Source of the DNA: Flavobacteriales bacterium
Lineage (GTDB): Bacteria; Bacteroidota; Bacteroidia; Flavobacteriales_D; Crocinitomicaceae
DNA: 64,000 bases
Assembly: GCA_947447525.1 (NCBI GenBank)
Contig: CANFJL010000001.1
Coordinates: 434,001 to 498,000, forward strand
Reading direction: 5' to 3'
Position numbers and translations under genes: made by a program. Shown piece after piece: positions 9,440 to 16,887 of this stretch; position 1 is the stretch's first letter, and the number at the start of each line of letters is the position of its first letter. The notes beneath the pieces were generated by a model, which did no database searches, was not told the origin of the DNA, and was given only the letters and a program-made list of their open reading frames with translations.

Positions 9440-10843
9440 ATGAGACAGACAGTCACAATTTTAATTTTATTAATTGCTTGCTGTTCTCATGGACAAAGCT
9501 CAAGGAGCGAATTGACTCATTCAAATATTTATTATAGAGCCACTTACATTGAAGGTGTAAATAAATTTGTTGGACTTCAAACAAGAACTGATTTAAAAGA
9601 CACCTTAATTGACAATATTCGATTTCAAAAATTTCTTAGTGAAGATTTTACAGACTATTCGCAAAAAACAGAAAAAAGTGTTTATTACGAAACATATGAA
9701 GAGGATATTTACACCTTGCTTGACCGTAACCTGAACCTAATTACTCAAGTGAATTATAAAGCCAATAAAGAACAAAAAGCAACCTTATTTGGCATACCAA
9801 CTCTTGTTGACATTGAATTTCTTGATACGCGAGATAGCTTTCCAGAAGACTCTTTAGTGCCTACAGAAAAGACACCAAGAAAATACTTTGATCGGGAAAA
9901 CAATGAAATTTATTTGATATTTATACCAGACCTCAAAACTTTAGCAGTTTCAAGTGATGGAGATTTTTATACCAAGATGCTTTTAGGAGATCCATACAAT
10001 AACATATCGAATGGACTAAAAAACAATTATCAGGTTTCAACAAAATTTGACATTGACAAAGGAGATGAAATTCAACTTTTTTATAGAAGAAAATGGTATG
10101 ATGATACCACTGGTTTGGCGGTATATGAAGACAAGCAATTCAAGAATTGCAAATATGTTGGCGACACCATTACCAATAAAGGAAAAGCATTAATAATGGA
10201 GGTCGAAGGTTATGATTATTTGAGTGGCATGACTGACAATCCAGAACAGTATTTAGTTTATGTTACAGATAGTGGGTATTATTTAGGTTCTATATTTATT
10301 CCATTCAAGAACTTTTCAACGGAATTAAAACTCAAAGAAATAGACAATGAACAACAGTTTTCATTGCAAGGAGTTGACAAAATTGATGCAACGGATAACT
10401 CATTTTATAAAATAATTCAAATAAAAAGTAACGACCCAACCAGTTTTTATATTTTGCCATTTTTCCCCTTTCCATATGCTGAATTCGGGATTGTTCAAGG
10501 AGTAATAAGCTATACCAAAATCAAAGGAATTGAGCAGGGTACTAAAAGAGTTAGAACCTATATAACCGAACGAACAAATATTAGAGATATCATCAGCAAA
10601 TCTAAAAATGAGATTGAAATTCAAATTTACTTTACTGAAGTTTCAGAACTTGAAATTATTGTACAAGATTTTGATTCAGAGAAAAAAGTAGGAAGGATTA
10701 AAGGAATATCAAAAATTGGTCTTAACACATTTTCAGTCTCATGTTCTAAGCTTAAAAAAGATAGAGCATATGATCTTCAAGTTAACTATTCAAACAATGA
10801 AAGTTCGGGTAGTTTATCTCATAGTGTCAAAAACAAATATTAA
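9440..10843 (+). CDS. Secreted or lipid-anchored protein of unknown function
   Basis: 467-residue protein with an N-terminal export signal, MRQTVTILILLIACCSHGQ; LIAC at residues 11-14 could serve as a lipobox. The rest is hydrophilic and rich in beta-prone segments, with no transmembrane helix. The middle region (about residues 90-330) contains many paired aromatic and acidic residues, and a final segment from about residue 370 resembles an Ig/fibronectin-like strand pattern. I recognise no family and no enzyme motif. It is flanked by the SIMPL gene and a toxin-antitoxin pair and stands alone. The long uninterrupted frame with a signal peptide makes it a real gene. Confidence 0.8.
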   Translation: MRQTVTILILLIACCSHGQSSRSELTHSNIYYRATYIEGVNKFVGLQTRTDLKDTLIDNIRFQKFLSEDFTDYSQKTEKSVYYETYEEDIYTLLDRNLNLITQVNYKANKEQKATLFGIPTLVDIEFLDTRDSFPEDSLVPTEKTPRKYFDRENNEIYLIFIPDLKTLAVSSDGDFYTKMLLGDPYNNISNGLKNNYQVSTKFDIDKGDEIQLFYRRKWYDDTTGLAVYEDKQFKNCKYVGDTITNKGKALIMEVEGYDYLSGMTDNPEQYLVYVTDSGYYLGSIFIPFKNFSTELKLKEIDNEQQFSLQGVDKIDATDNSFYKIIQIKSNDPTSFYILPFFPFPYAEFGIVQGVISYTKIKGIEQGTKRVRTYITERTNIRDIISKSKNEIEIQIYFTEVSELEIIVQDFDSEKKVGRIKGISKIGLNTFSVSCSKLKKDRAYDLQVNYSNNESSGSLSHSVKNKY

Positions 10844-10968
10844 TTGCTTGATTAATTGATTATACCCCCTTCAGGGTTAAAAATTATTTTTACGGTATCT
10901 CTTCAATTGTTGATTTCTAAAATTTCTTTGATTTCCTACTAATTATTTAAAAAATACTCGATCATAAT

Positions 10969-10999
10969 TTTGAATAATGTAACTTATAAGTTACATTTG
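10969..10999 (+). promoter_or_regulatory. Promoter of the HigB/HigA-type toxin-antitoxin operon
   Basis: TTTG (10969-10972), a 19-nt spacer, and TACATTTG (10992-10999) form a textbook Bacteroidota promoter. The -7 element ends 4 nt before the toxin ATG at 11004, so the mRNA should be leaderless or have a leader of a few nt. Confidence 0.75.
10976..10997. promoter_or_regulatory. 22-bp perfect palindrome, probable antitoxin operator
   Basis: The core TGTAACTTATAAGTTACA (10978-10995) is its own reverse complement, and two further bases on each side also pair, giving 22 bp without a mismatch. It fills the promoter spacer and overlaps the -7 element, the expected place for autorepression by the XRE antitoxin downstream. 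Confidence 0.75.
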
Positions 11000-11003
11000 T
11001 ATT

Positions 11004-11351
11004 ATGAATCAAAAAGTACGAGAAGTTGTTGAATTTGAGAATCACTTTAGTGAATTTCTTAAGAAGCAATCAATTAAGGTTCAGAACAAAATATTTAAGA
11101 TAATAGAAGCTATTGAAACGCTTGAAAGAGTGCCGAGTAATTATTTAAAAATGATTGTCGGTACCAAAGGGCTTTATGAAGCACGGATTCAATTAGGATC
11201 TGATATTTGGAGGGTATTTTGCTTTTTCGACAATGGAAAACTGGTTATTTTATTGAACGGGTTTACAAAAAAGACCCAAAAGACTCCCAAGAGTGAAATC
11301 GAAACAGCCCTGCAATTGATGCAGAAGTATTATAACACAAAACAGAAATGA
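11004..11351 (+). CDS. RelE/HigB-superfamily toxin (Gp49-like)
   Basis: 115-residue basic protein of the RelE/ParE fold, HigB or phage Gp49-like subgroup. Family features are a helical N-terminal half (FLKKQSIKVQNKIFKIIEAIETL), then KGLYEARIQLGSDIWRVFCFFDNGKLVILLNGFTKKTQKTPKSEIETAL, which contains the conserved Y-E-x-R, R-V-F and G-F-x-K-K-x-x-K-T-P stretch of HigB-type ribosome-dependent mRNA interferases. It is the first gene of the pair, with toxin before antitoxin as usual for hig loci; the antitoxin ATG is 1 nt after its TGA. A strong promoter with a palindromic operator lies directly upstream. Activity is inferred, not shown. Confidence 0.88.
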   Translation: MNQKVREVVEFENHFSEFLKKQSIKVQNKIFKIIEAIETLERVPSNYLKMIVGTKGLYEARIQLGSDIWRVFCFFDNGKLVILLNGFTKKTQKTPKSEIETALQLMQKYYNTKQK

Positions 11352-11352
11352 T

Positions 11353-11643
11353 ATGAGCACTAAAAGATGGAGAGACATTAAAGATGAGGTATATGGTGAA
11401 AAGGGCACTTCTCGTCGTGATGAATTAGAGCGTGAATTCGAGTCCTTTAAGATCGGATTACTTTTAAAAAAAGCACGCGAAGATAAACACTTAACTCAAG
11501 AACAACTTGCGGAATTAGTGGATAAGAATCGAACCTATATTTCTCGAATTGAAAATGATGGGAGCAATATGACACTCAAAACTTTATTCGATATTGTTGA
11601 AAAAGGACTAGGAGGCAAAGTAAACATCTCCATTCAAATTTAA
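11353..11643 (+). CDS. XRE-family antitoxin (HigA-like)
   Basis: 96-residue DNA-binding protein with a helix-turn-helix of the XRE/Cro-CI class at about residues 36-90: LKKAREDKHLTQEQLAELV is the first part and DKNRTYISRIENDGSNMTLKTLF the recognition part. The N-terminal 30 residues (KRWRDIKDEVYGEKGTSRRDELERE) are charged and helical, and in this family they wrap the toxin. It starts 1 nt after the toxin stop, so translation is coupled. It is the expected ligand of the 22-bp palindrome at 10976-10997. Confidence 0.9.
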   Translation: MSTKRWRDIKDEVYGEKGTSRRDELEREFESFKIGLLLKKAREDKHLTQEQLAELVDKNRTYISRIENDGSNMTLKTLFDIVEKGLGGKVNISIQI

Positions 11644-11703
11644 TCCAACATTCAAGAATATATTATTAGCTTATGTATTCGAAATTATTCCTTAAGTTTA
11701 CTT

Positions 11704-11722
11704 AAATCAAATCAAATCAAAT
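11704..11722 (+). repeat. Short tandem AAATC repeat upstream of a lipoprotein gene
   Basis: Three complete AAATC units plus AAAT form a 19-nt tract that ends 9 nt before the ATG at 11732. It occupies the ribosome-binding or promoter zone, so unit-number change could alter expression. Confidence 0.5.
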
Positions 11723-11731
11723 AGTTAACTT

Positions 11732-12301
11732 ATGAGATATTTTACCTTGTTGTTGTTTATTGGCTTCGTTGTTGTAAGTTGTACAAAGGATAAAGTTCCT
11801 GCTCCAATGGTAAGCAATTACTACCAATCACAAGGAAATCTCTTGATTTTAAAAATTGGAACTGATTTGGAAGGCATTTATGAATATAATTTGGCTTCTA
11901 CGGTTCTAAATAACGATTCATTACCCTTGTGTTTTTCAAGCTACTCAGATGGGATTAATTATTTTAATTATTTGAAATTTACACCAAATCCAGATACATT
12001 ATTGCAAATTTCCGCTAATAATTTTACCTTTTTCACCAATCAAATCGATAAGATCAATTTGCAATACTTAAATAGTACTTTGCCTTTTGATGCTGTTCAA
12101 TTTCAATCTCTTGGAACCCAAAACAATTTAAATTATGCACAGCTTTGGTCAAAAATTTCAAATCTTGACCTGGTTAAAACATACCGTAATTCAAATCCTA
12201 ATTCAAAAATCGGAATTAATAGAATTGTGATTAATGTGTACGACGAACAATTAGGTATTAGTGTTCCAAATGCAAAATATTTAATCTTCTTAGCGAAATA
12301 A
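11732..12301 (+). CDS. Lipoprotein of unknown function
   Basis: 189-residue predicted lipoprotein. The signal MRYFTLLLFIGFVVVSC ends in the lipobox VVSC (Cys17), followed by TKDKVPAP, a flexible tether typical of Bacteroidota surface or periplasmic lipoproteins. The mature part is polar, with beta-type alternation and no recognisable domain. Together with the next gene it forms a pair of small lipoproteins downstream of the toxin-antitoxin locus. The sequence gives no function. Confidence 0.75.
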   Translation: MRYFTLLLFIGFVVVSCTKDKVPAPMVSNYYQSQGNLLILKIGTDLEGIYEYNLASTVLNNDSLPLCFSSYSDGINYFNYLKFTPNPDTLLQISANNFTFFTNQIDKINLQYLNSTLPFDAVQFQSLGTQNNLNYAQLWSKISNLDLVKTYRNSNPNSKIGINRIVINVYDEQLGISVPNAKYLIFLAK

Positions 12302-12346
12302 TATAAAAAATTCAAATCGAAATTAAATTTATTTTAAAATAATATC

Positions 12347-12772
12347 ATGACACAGAAATTTTTAATTTATTCACTTGCATTATTTTTTATTATGGGTAGC
12401 CTAGGCTGCAATAAGGAGAAAAAAAAGATAATTAGCTATCCAGTACATGGGTCATACGGAGAAAATGTGCTAGCGCTCCCTTCAGGAACAATCCTAACAA
12501 ATGTCAATGGTTATTCATTGTGTGCTGAATTGGGAAAAGAGGCTGTTTTTAAAATTAAAATCACGCAAATTTCAGGTTCAGGTCTTTGGTTCTATTCTGG
12601 CGAAAATGGTTGGTTGGTTAGCAGTTTTTCAAATGGATCGCAGTTGTTTGAATCTAATTCGGACGAAAAAAATGATCTTCATATTTTATTTGAAAATGGA
12701 CCAGGTGCCTGTCGCATTGATTATTATGAAAATTCCTCTTCTATTACCAATTCGAAAACTTTTTCGTGGTAA
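12347..12772 (+). CDS. Small lipoprotein of unknown function
   Basis: 141-residue predicted lipoprotein with signal MTQKFLIYSLALFFIMGSLGC (lipobox SLGC, Cys21) and the basic tether NKEKKKI. The mature domain of about 120 residues is beta-rich, with GSGLWFYSGENGW and a C-terminal ENGPGACRIDYYENSSS stretch, the latter resembling the last strands of a small beta-sandwich. I do not recognise the family. It lies 45 nt after the preceding lipoprotein gene and 33 nt before a membrane protein gene on the same strand. Confidence 0.7.
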   Translation: MTQKFLIYSLALFFIMGSLGCNKEKKKIISYPVHGSYGENVLALPSGTILTNVNGYSLCAELGKEAVFKIKITQISGSGLWFYSGENGWLVSSFSNGSQLFESNSDEKNDLHILFENGPGACRIDYYENSSSITNSKTFSW

Positions 12773-12805
12773 TAAGTAGGTTATTAATTCAAAATTCAAT
12801 TCACT

Positions 12806-13192
12806 TTGACAAAAATCTATCGCTTCACTTCAATTATTTTTAGAGTATTAAATGCCATTGCTGCTGTACTCATATTATTTTTAAATCTTGTTTTTTCACG
12901 ACTTGCAGAAGAAGACGACCTGTCACTCGTGCCGCCTTTATTGTTTTGTGTGTTTAGTGTTATTGTAATTACTTTTTTTCATAAAACTTCTGCTGAAAGT
13001 CTATTATCGAAAGTCTTACAAGTAATTTCTGTTGCATTCATTGCCTCAACAATCGCTGTCTCATTTTATTTAATATTAGAAATAATAGGAAATTTCGGGA
13101 GTTACTTAGCGCTGATTTTCCTGAGTGTTTTGTTGGTGATAAGTATTCCGCTCTTGTATTTTGTTATCAGAAATAGAAAGTATGCTGGCTAG
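12806..13192 (+). CDS. Four-helix membrane protein of unknown function
   Basis: 128-residue hydrophobic protein with four predicted transmembrane helices (about residues 10-30, 41-58, 68-92 and 97-120) and short polar ends (final RNRKYAG). No ATG exists between the upstream in-frame stop at 12785 and the first helix. The TTG at 12806 (MTKIYRFTS) is therefore the likely start, which lowers certainty. No family recognised. It is the third consecutive orphan gene of this accessory stretch. Confidence 0.6.
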   Translation: MTKIYRFTSIIFRVLNAIAAVLILFLNLVFSRLAEEDDLSLVPPLLFCVFSVIVITFFHKTSAESLLSKVLQVISVAFIASTIAVSFYLILEIIGNFGSYLALIFLSVLLVISIPLLYFVIRNRKYAG

Positions 13193-13397
13193 AGTCAGTT
13201 AGAAAAAAAGTCTGTTTTTGCATAGAAATACTTGTTCCTACTGATCCACATCAGTATTTAAAAATGTTGAAAGCCAAAAGAAAATAAAGAGCAAAATTTA
13301 ATTTTGCAAATAATACTGTTACAGTTCTATCTGATAACTGGAATTGCACAGTTTAGAAATCGTCAGAAATTCAAGCAGATAGATATTTAACGCAATT
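13193..13397. other. Non-coding stretch with two inverted repeats
   Basis: No credible gene is seen between the membrane protein and the Fic gene. TACTGAT / ATCAGTA (13239-13256, loop CCAC) may terminate the upstream transcript, although the T-run after it is short. GCAAAAT / ATTTTGC (13291-13307, 3-nt centre) is a second perfect dyad of unknown role. Confidence 0.45.
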
Positions 13398-13464
13398 TAT
13401 GCGGAGATAATTTTTATTTGCGGAGAATAATCGTTACTTTAGCCGCATAATCTGCGGAGAATAT
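13398..13464 (+). promoter_or_regulatory. Iterated TGCGGAGA boxes at the Fic gene promoter
   Basis: Three direct copies of TGCGGAGA followed by an AT run begin at 13400, 13419 and 13453. An inverted half site CCGCATAA (13443-13450) mirrors TTATGCGG at 13398-13405. A degenerate -7 element TACTTTAG lies at 13435-13442. The third copy runs into the ATG at 13463 and also supplies a GGAG ribosome-binding sequence. This looks like an operator array for the wHTH domain of the downstream protein. Confidence 0.55.
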
Positions 13465-14569
13465 GAAAATATATCTATATGAAGAACAAAATTGGCCCAT
13501 CTTTAAATGGGATAGTGAGAAACTGATCCCAATACTTTCCTATGTAAGACATAGACAGGGTAAATTAATAGGTAAGATGGGGGCTATGGGATTTGAACTA
13601 CGAAATCAAGCAAATCTTGAAATTTTGACTCAAGAGATTATAAAATCAACTGAAATTGAGGGTGAATTTCTCAATAAGGAACAGGTGAGGTCTTCCATTG
13701 CCAGACGATTAGGATTAGAAATATCAGGATTAGTTTCTTCTGAGCGCCATGTTGATGGGATTGTTGATTTGATGATTGATGCAACTGAAAACTATGACGG
13801 GGAACTCAATAAGGAAAGACTATTTTCTTGGCATCTTTCACTTTTTCCAAGCAGTCGAAGTGGAAATCATAATATTATTTCGGGAAATTGGCGTGATGAT
13901 TCAACCGGACCAATGCAAGTTGTTTCCGGTGCTTTAGGAAAGGAAAAGGTTCACTATCAAGCACCACCAGCAACTCAAATTGAAAACGAAATGCGGATTT
14001 TCTTTGATTGGATTAATCTGGATCTTCAAACGGATCCTGTCTTGAAATCGGCAATTGCACATTTATGGTTGCTTACAATTCATCCATTTGAAGATGGCAA
14101 TGGCAGAATTTCAAGAGCAATTAGTGATATGTTACTGTCGCGTTCTGATGAACAATCCTATAGATTTTACAGTATGTCTAATCAAATCCGTAAAGAAAGA
14201 AATCTCTATTATGACATCTTAGAAAAAACTCAAAAAAGTGATTTAGATATTACTACATGGCTCGAATGGTTTTTGAATTGTTTGTTAAATTCGATAGATA
14301 GTTCTGAAAAGATCCTTGAGAAAATAATTTATAAACATACTTTCTGGTTAGCGCATAAAGATCTAAGTTTAAATGATAGGCAAAGAAAAATATTAAATAT
14401 GCAATTAGATGATTTTGAAGGCGTGTTAAATACCTCCAAATGGGCAAAGATTGGTAAATGTTCGCAGGATTCAGCTTTGCGTGATATTCAAGATTTAATT
14501 AATAAAGGAATTTTAGTCAAAAGTAAACAAGGCGGTCGCAGTACCAATTACGAGTTAAAGGCAGATTAA
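13463..14569 (+). CDS. Fic-domain AMP transferase with inhibitory helix and C-terminal winged helix
   Basis: 368-residue protein in three parts: an N-terminal DUF4172-like segment (residues 1-60), a Fic domain, and a winged-helix DNA-binding end (about residues 300-368, with LNTSKWAKIGKCSQDSALRD as recognition region). The catalytic motif HPFEDGNGRISR (near residue 210) fully matches HPFx[D/E]GNGRxxR, so it should transfer AMP to a hydroxyl side chain. The N-terminal STEIEGE matches the inhibitory motif [S/T]xxxE[G/N], placing it in class II, where the Glu blocks the active site until released. The wHTH end and the boxes overlapping its promoter suggest self-regulation. Its target is unknown. 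It stands alone, convergent with phoH. Confidence 0.92.
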   Translation: MKIYLYEEQNWPIFKWDSEKLIPILSYVRHRQGKLIGKMGAMGFELRNQANLEILTQEIIKSTEIEGEFLNKEQVRSSIARRLGLEISGLVSSERHVDGIVDLMIDATENYDGELNKERLFSWHLSLFPSSRSGNHNIISGNWRDDSTGPMQVVSGALGKEKVHYQAPPATQIENEMRIFFDWINLDLQTDPVLKSAIAHLWLLTIHPFEDGNGRISRAISDMLLSRSDEQSYRFYSMSNQIRKERNLYYDILEKTQKSDLDITTWLEWFLNCLLNSIDSSEKILEKIIYKHTFWLAHKDLSLNDRQRKILNMQLDDFEGVLNTSKWAKIGKCSQDSALRDIQDLINKGILVKSKQGGRSTNYELKAD

Positions 14570-15895
14570 TTACAATAGATCATTTGCCAAATTAGCCAAT
14601 TCTGATCGTTCGCCTTTTTCTAGTTTAACATTCGTAAAAAGTTCTTGATTCTTTAAACGATCGATGAGGTAAGCTAGGCCATTACTGTTTTCATCCAGAT
14701 ACGGTGAGTCTATTTGGTGCACATCTCCAGTAAAAATAATTTTCGTATTCTCCCCAGCTCTTGTGATGATGGTTTTAACTTCGTGAGGGGTTAAATTTTG
14801 AGCTTCGTCAACGATAAACAAAATATTGGATAGACTCCTTCCACGAATGAAGGCTAATGGAGTTATAATAATTTTACCATTGTCCTGCATTTCCTGAATA
14901 GCCCTATTCTTTTTCTCGTTTTCGCCAAATTGTGACTTGATAAACTTAAGATTATCCCACAATGGTTCCATATAAGGTCCTATTTTATCATTAGCATCAC
15001 CCGGAAGAAAACCAATTTCACGATTTGAAAGTGGAACAATAGGTCGTGCTAGAATAATTTGATTGTAGTTTTTGTGTTGTTCTAAAGCAGCAGCAAGCGC
15101 AAGTAAGGTCTTTCCTGTTCCTGCGACACCTTGTAGTGCTACTAATTTGACATCATCGTTTAAAAGAGCGTGAAAAGCAAAGGTCTGTTCGGCATTTTTA
15201 GGTTTGATACCATAAATAAATTCTTTTTCAATGCGCTCCAACTTATCGCTTACATGATTGTAAAAAGCTAGGGTAGAGGTTTTACCATTTTTTAAAATGT
15301 AGTAGCCATTTACTTCCTTTTGATCTCCCAAAATACCATTTTCATCGATTTCTCCTTTGATGAAAATATCTCTCATGATATCTGAATCCACATTTTCTAT
15401 TCCATAAGAGCTGGCTTTTTTTAAATCGTCACTGCTCACTTTTCCTGTTTCGTAATCTTCAGACATCAGTCCTAAAGCCTTTGCTTTGATTCGAAGATTG
15501 ATGTCTTTTGTAACAAGAACAACCAAGTGCTTTGGTTCTTGCTCTTTTAAATATAAAGCAGCATTAATTATTTTATGATCATTTTTAGAAGATGAATATA
15601 CCTGCTCTGCATTTACCAATGTTGGTTGATTTTCCATTACTATTTTAAATTTCCCTAGGGTTTTTCCTAATGAAATCCACTCTTGTAAAGAGCCTTTAAC
15701 AGAAAGTTTGTCTATGAATCGGATCACCTCACGAGCACAAAAGTTTTTTGTGTCATTCCCAACTTTAAACTTGTCAAGTTCCTCTAAAACCGTAATTGGA
15801 ATGGTAACATTGTTGTTTTTAAAATTAGTAATGGATTGATGGTCGTGTAATAGTACAGAGGTGTCAAGCACAAATATTTTTTCTTTCTTCATCAT
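14570..15895 (-). CDS. PhoH-family ATPase with N-terminal PIN domain (YlaK-like)
   Basis: 441-residue two-domain protein. The PIN-type RNase domain (about residues 1-150) begins IFVLDTSVLLHD, giving the first catalytic Asp, with further acidic residues at LEELDKF and LVTKDINLRIKA. The PhoH P-loop ATPase domain (about 230-441) has Walker A GVAGTGKTLLALAA and Walker B ILFIVDEAQNL. PIN-PhoH proteins couple ATPase or helicase action to RNA cleavage. Two adjacent ATGs (15895, 15892) are possible starts. It is convergent with the Fic gene (adjacent ends) and divergent from tetR across 308 bp. Confidence 0.93.
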   Translation of the reverse strand: MMKKEKIFVLDTSVLLHDHQSITNFKNNNVTIPITVLEELDKFKVGNDTKNFCAREVIRFIDKLSVKGSLQEWISLGKTLGKFKIVMENQPTLVNAEQVYSSSKNDHKIINAALYLKEQEPKHLVVLVTKDINLRIKAKALGLMSEDYETGKVSSDDLKKASSYGIENVDSDIMRDIFIKGEIDENGILGDQKEVNGYYILKNGKTSTLAFYNHVSDKLERIEKEFIYGIKPKNAEQTFAFHALLNDDVKLVALQGVAGTGKTLLALAAALEQHKNYNQIILARPIVPLSNREIGFLPGDANDKIGPYMEPLWDNLKFIKSQFGENEKKNRAIQEMQDNGKIIITPLAFIRGRSLSNILFIVDEAQNLTPHEVKTIITRAGENTKIIFTGDVHQIDSPYLDENSNGLAYLIDRLKNQELFTNVKLEKGERSELANLANDLL

Positions 15896-16154
15896 CTTTT
15901 TTAGTAAAATTAAAAAATATTGAACATCTCAATCGGACAAAATAAAGGAATATTTACAATGGATTGTTCATATTAACAGTTGCTTAATAATTACCTTATA
16001 TTGGAGTCGAAGTTCCTTGAGTTTAAAAAAATAATAATTCTAAAATTCTAATCGAATAATCTTTATATCCCGTTCAAATTTTGTGTGATAACACGTATTT
16101 TTGTTTTGAATATAGAGAAGATAAATTCGATTTTAATAATAAATTGAAATATAA
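15896..16154. other. Intergenic region between phoH and tetR
   Basis: AT-rich spacer of the divergent phoH and tetR genes. I see no open frame of note and no clear TAnnTTTG element for phoH; TTATTTTG near 15943 on the minus strand is one position out of register. GTGTGATAACAC (about 16084-16095) is a short dyad of unclear meaning. Confidence 0.4.
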
Positions 16155-16186
16155 TTTTGATTAGAATAGTAATACTATTATATTTG
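16155..16186 (+). promoter_or_regulatory. Promoter of the tetR-ABC-hlyD-tolC operon
   Basis: TTTTG (16155-16159), a 19-nt spacer and TATATTTG (16179-16186) match the Bacteroidota promoter consensus. The tetR ATG follows at 16204, leaving a leader of roughly 12-14 nt. Confidence 0.75.
16165..16179. promoter_or_regulatory. 15-bp palindrome in the tetR promoter, probable TetR operator
   Basis: AATAGTA-A-TACTATT is a perfect inverted repeat with 7-bp arms and a single central base. It fills the spacer between the -33 and -7 elements, the usual place for TetR autorepression. Confidence 0.6.
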
Positions 16187-16203
16187 TAATTAATACTTTT
16201 AAT

Positions 16204-16887
16204 ATGGATATTTTCTCACAAATAAAAATTCAAAATAACGAGCATCTTTATATAAAAGACCCTTCCAGTTCTGATCTTGGGAGGAATATTTTAAATGGAA
16301 GTATCAATTTGATTGATGAATTAGGTTTTGATAGCTTTACATTCAAAAAACTAGCGAAAATAACGGGTACTACTGAGGCATCTGTTTATAGATATTTTGA
16401 AAATAAAAATAAATTGCTTTTGTATCTAACTAATTGGTATTGGGGTTGCATAGCAACGCGCATATTAATTGAAACACAAAACATTCAAATTCCCGAAGTT
16501 CGATTAAAAAAATCTATTCATATTCTTTCTTCAATTCCAAATCCAGAAATTGAATCAGTATTAAATAATGAGGCAGCATTAAAGTTTATTGTTATGAATG
16601 AATCCTCTAAAGTTCTTTTCACTAAAGCTGTAGATGATGTAAATAAAGATGGTGTGTTTTCTGTTTTAAAGCAATTGGTGGAGCATTTAGCCAAAATCAT
16701 CTTAGAAATTAATCCAAATTACCCTTATCCTAATATGCTAATTTCTTCTATGATAGAAGGGAGTAACCATCAACATTTTTTTGCGGCGCATCTCCCAAGG
16801 CTTACCAATCAAGGCCTTCAAAATAATATGAATATGGTTGAATCATTTTATACAGATTTAATATTTAAAGCCATCAAAAATGATTAA
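16204..16887 (+). CDS. TetR/AcrR-family regulator of the adjacent export operon
   Basis: 227-residue regulator. The N-terminal HTH is at about residues 25-70: LGRNILNGSINLIDELGFDSFTFKKLAKITGTTEASVYRYFENKNKLLLYL in consecutive parts, with the GTTEASVYRYFENK recognition helix typical of TetR. The C-terminal ligand-binding half is helical and not informative. The stop overlaps the ABC gene start by 8 nt, so regulator and transporter are made together, and the 15-bp palindrome in the promoter suggests autorepression. The inducing ligand is unknown. Confidence 0.9.
   Translation: MDIFSQIKIQNNEHLYIKDPSSSDLGRNILNGSINLIDELGFDSFTFKKLAKITGTTEASVYRYFENKNKLLLYLTNWYWGCIATRILIETQNIQIPEVRLKKSIHILSSIPNPEIESVLNNEAALKFIVMNESSKVLFTKAVDDVNKDGVFSVLKQLVEHLAKIILEINPNYPYPNMLISSMIEGSNHQHFFAAHLPRLTNQGLQNNMNMVESFYTDLIFKAIKND

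Noticed and set aside
13193..13462. Remnant of a broken gene upstream of the Fic gene
   Set aside because: All six frames are short and show no family motif; the region is better read as a promoter and terminator spacer.
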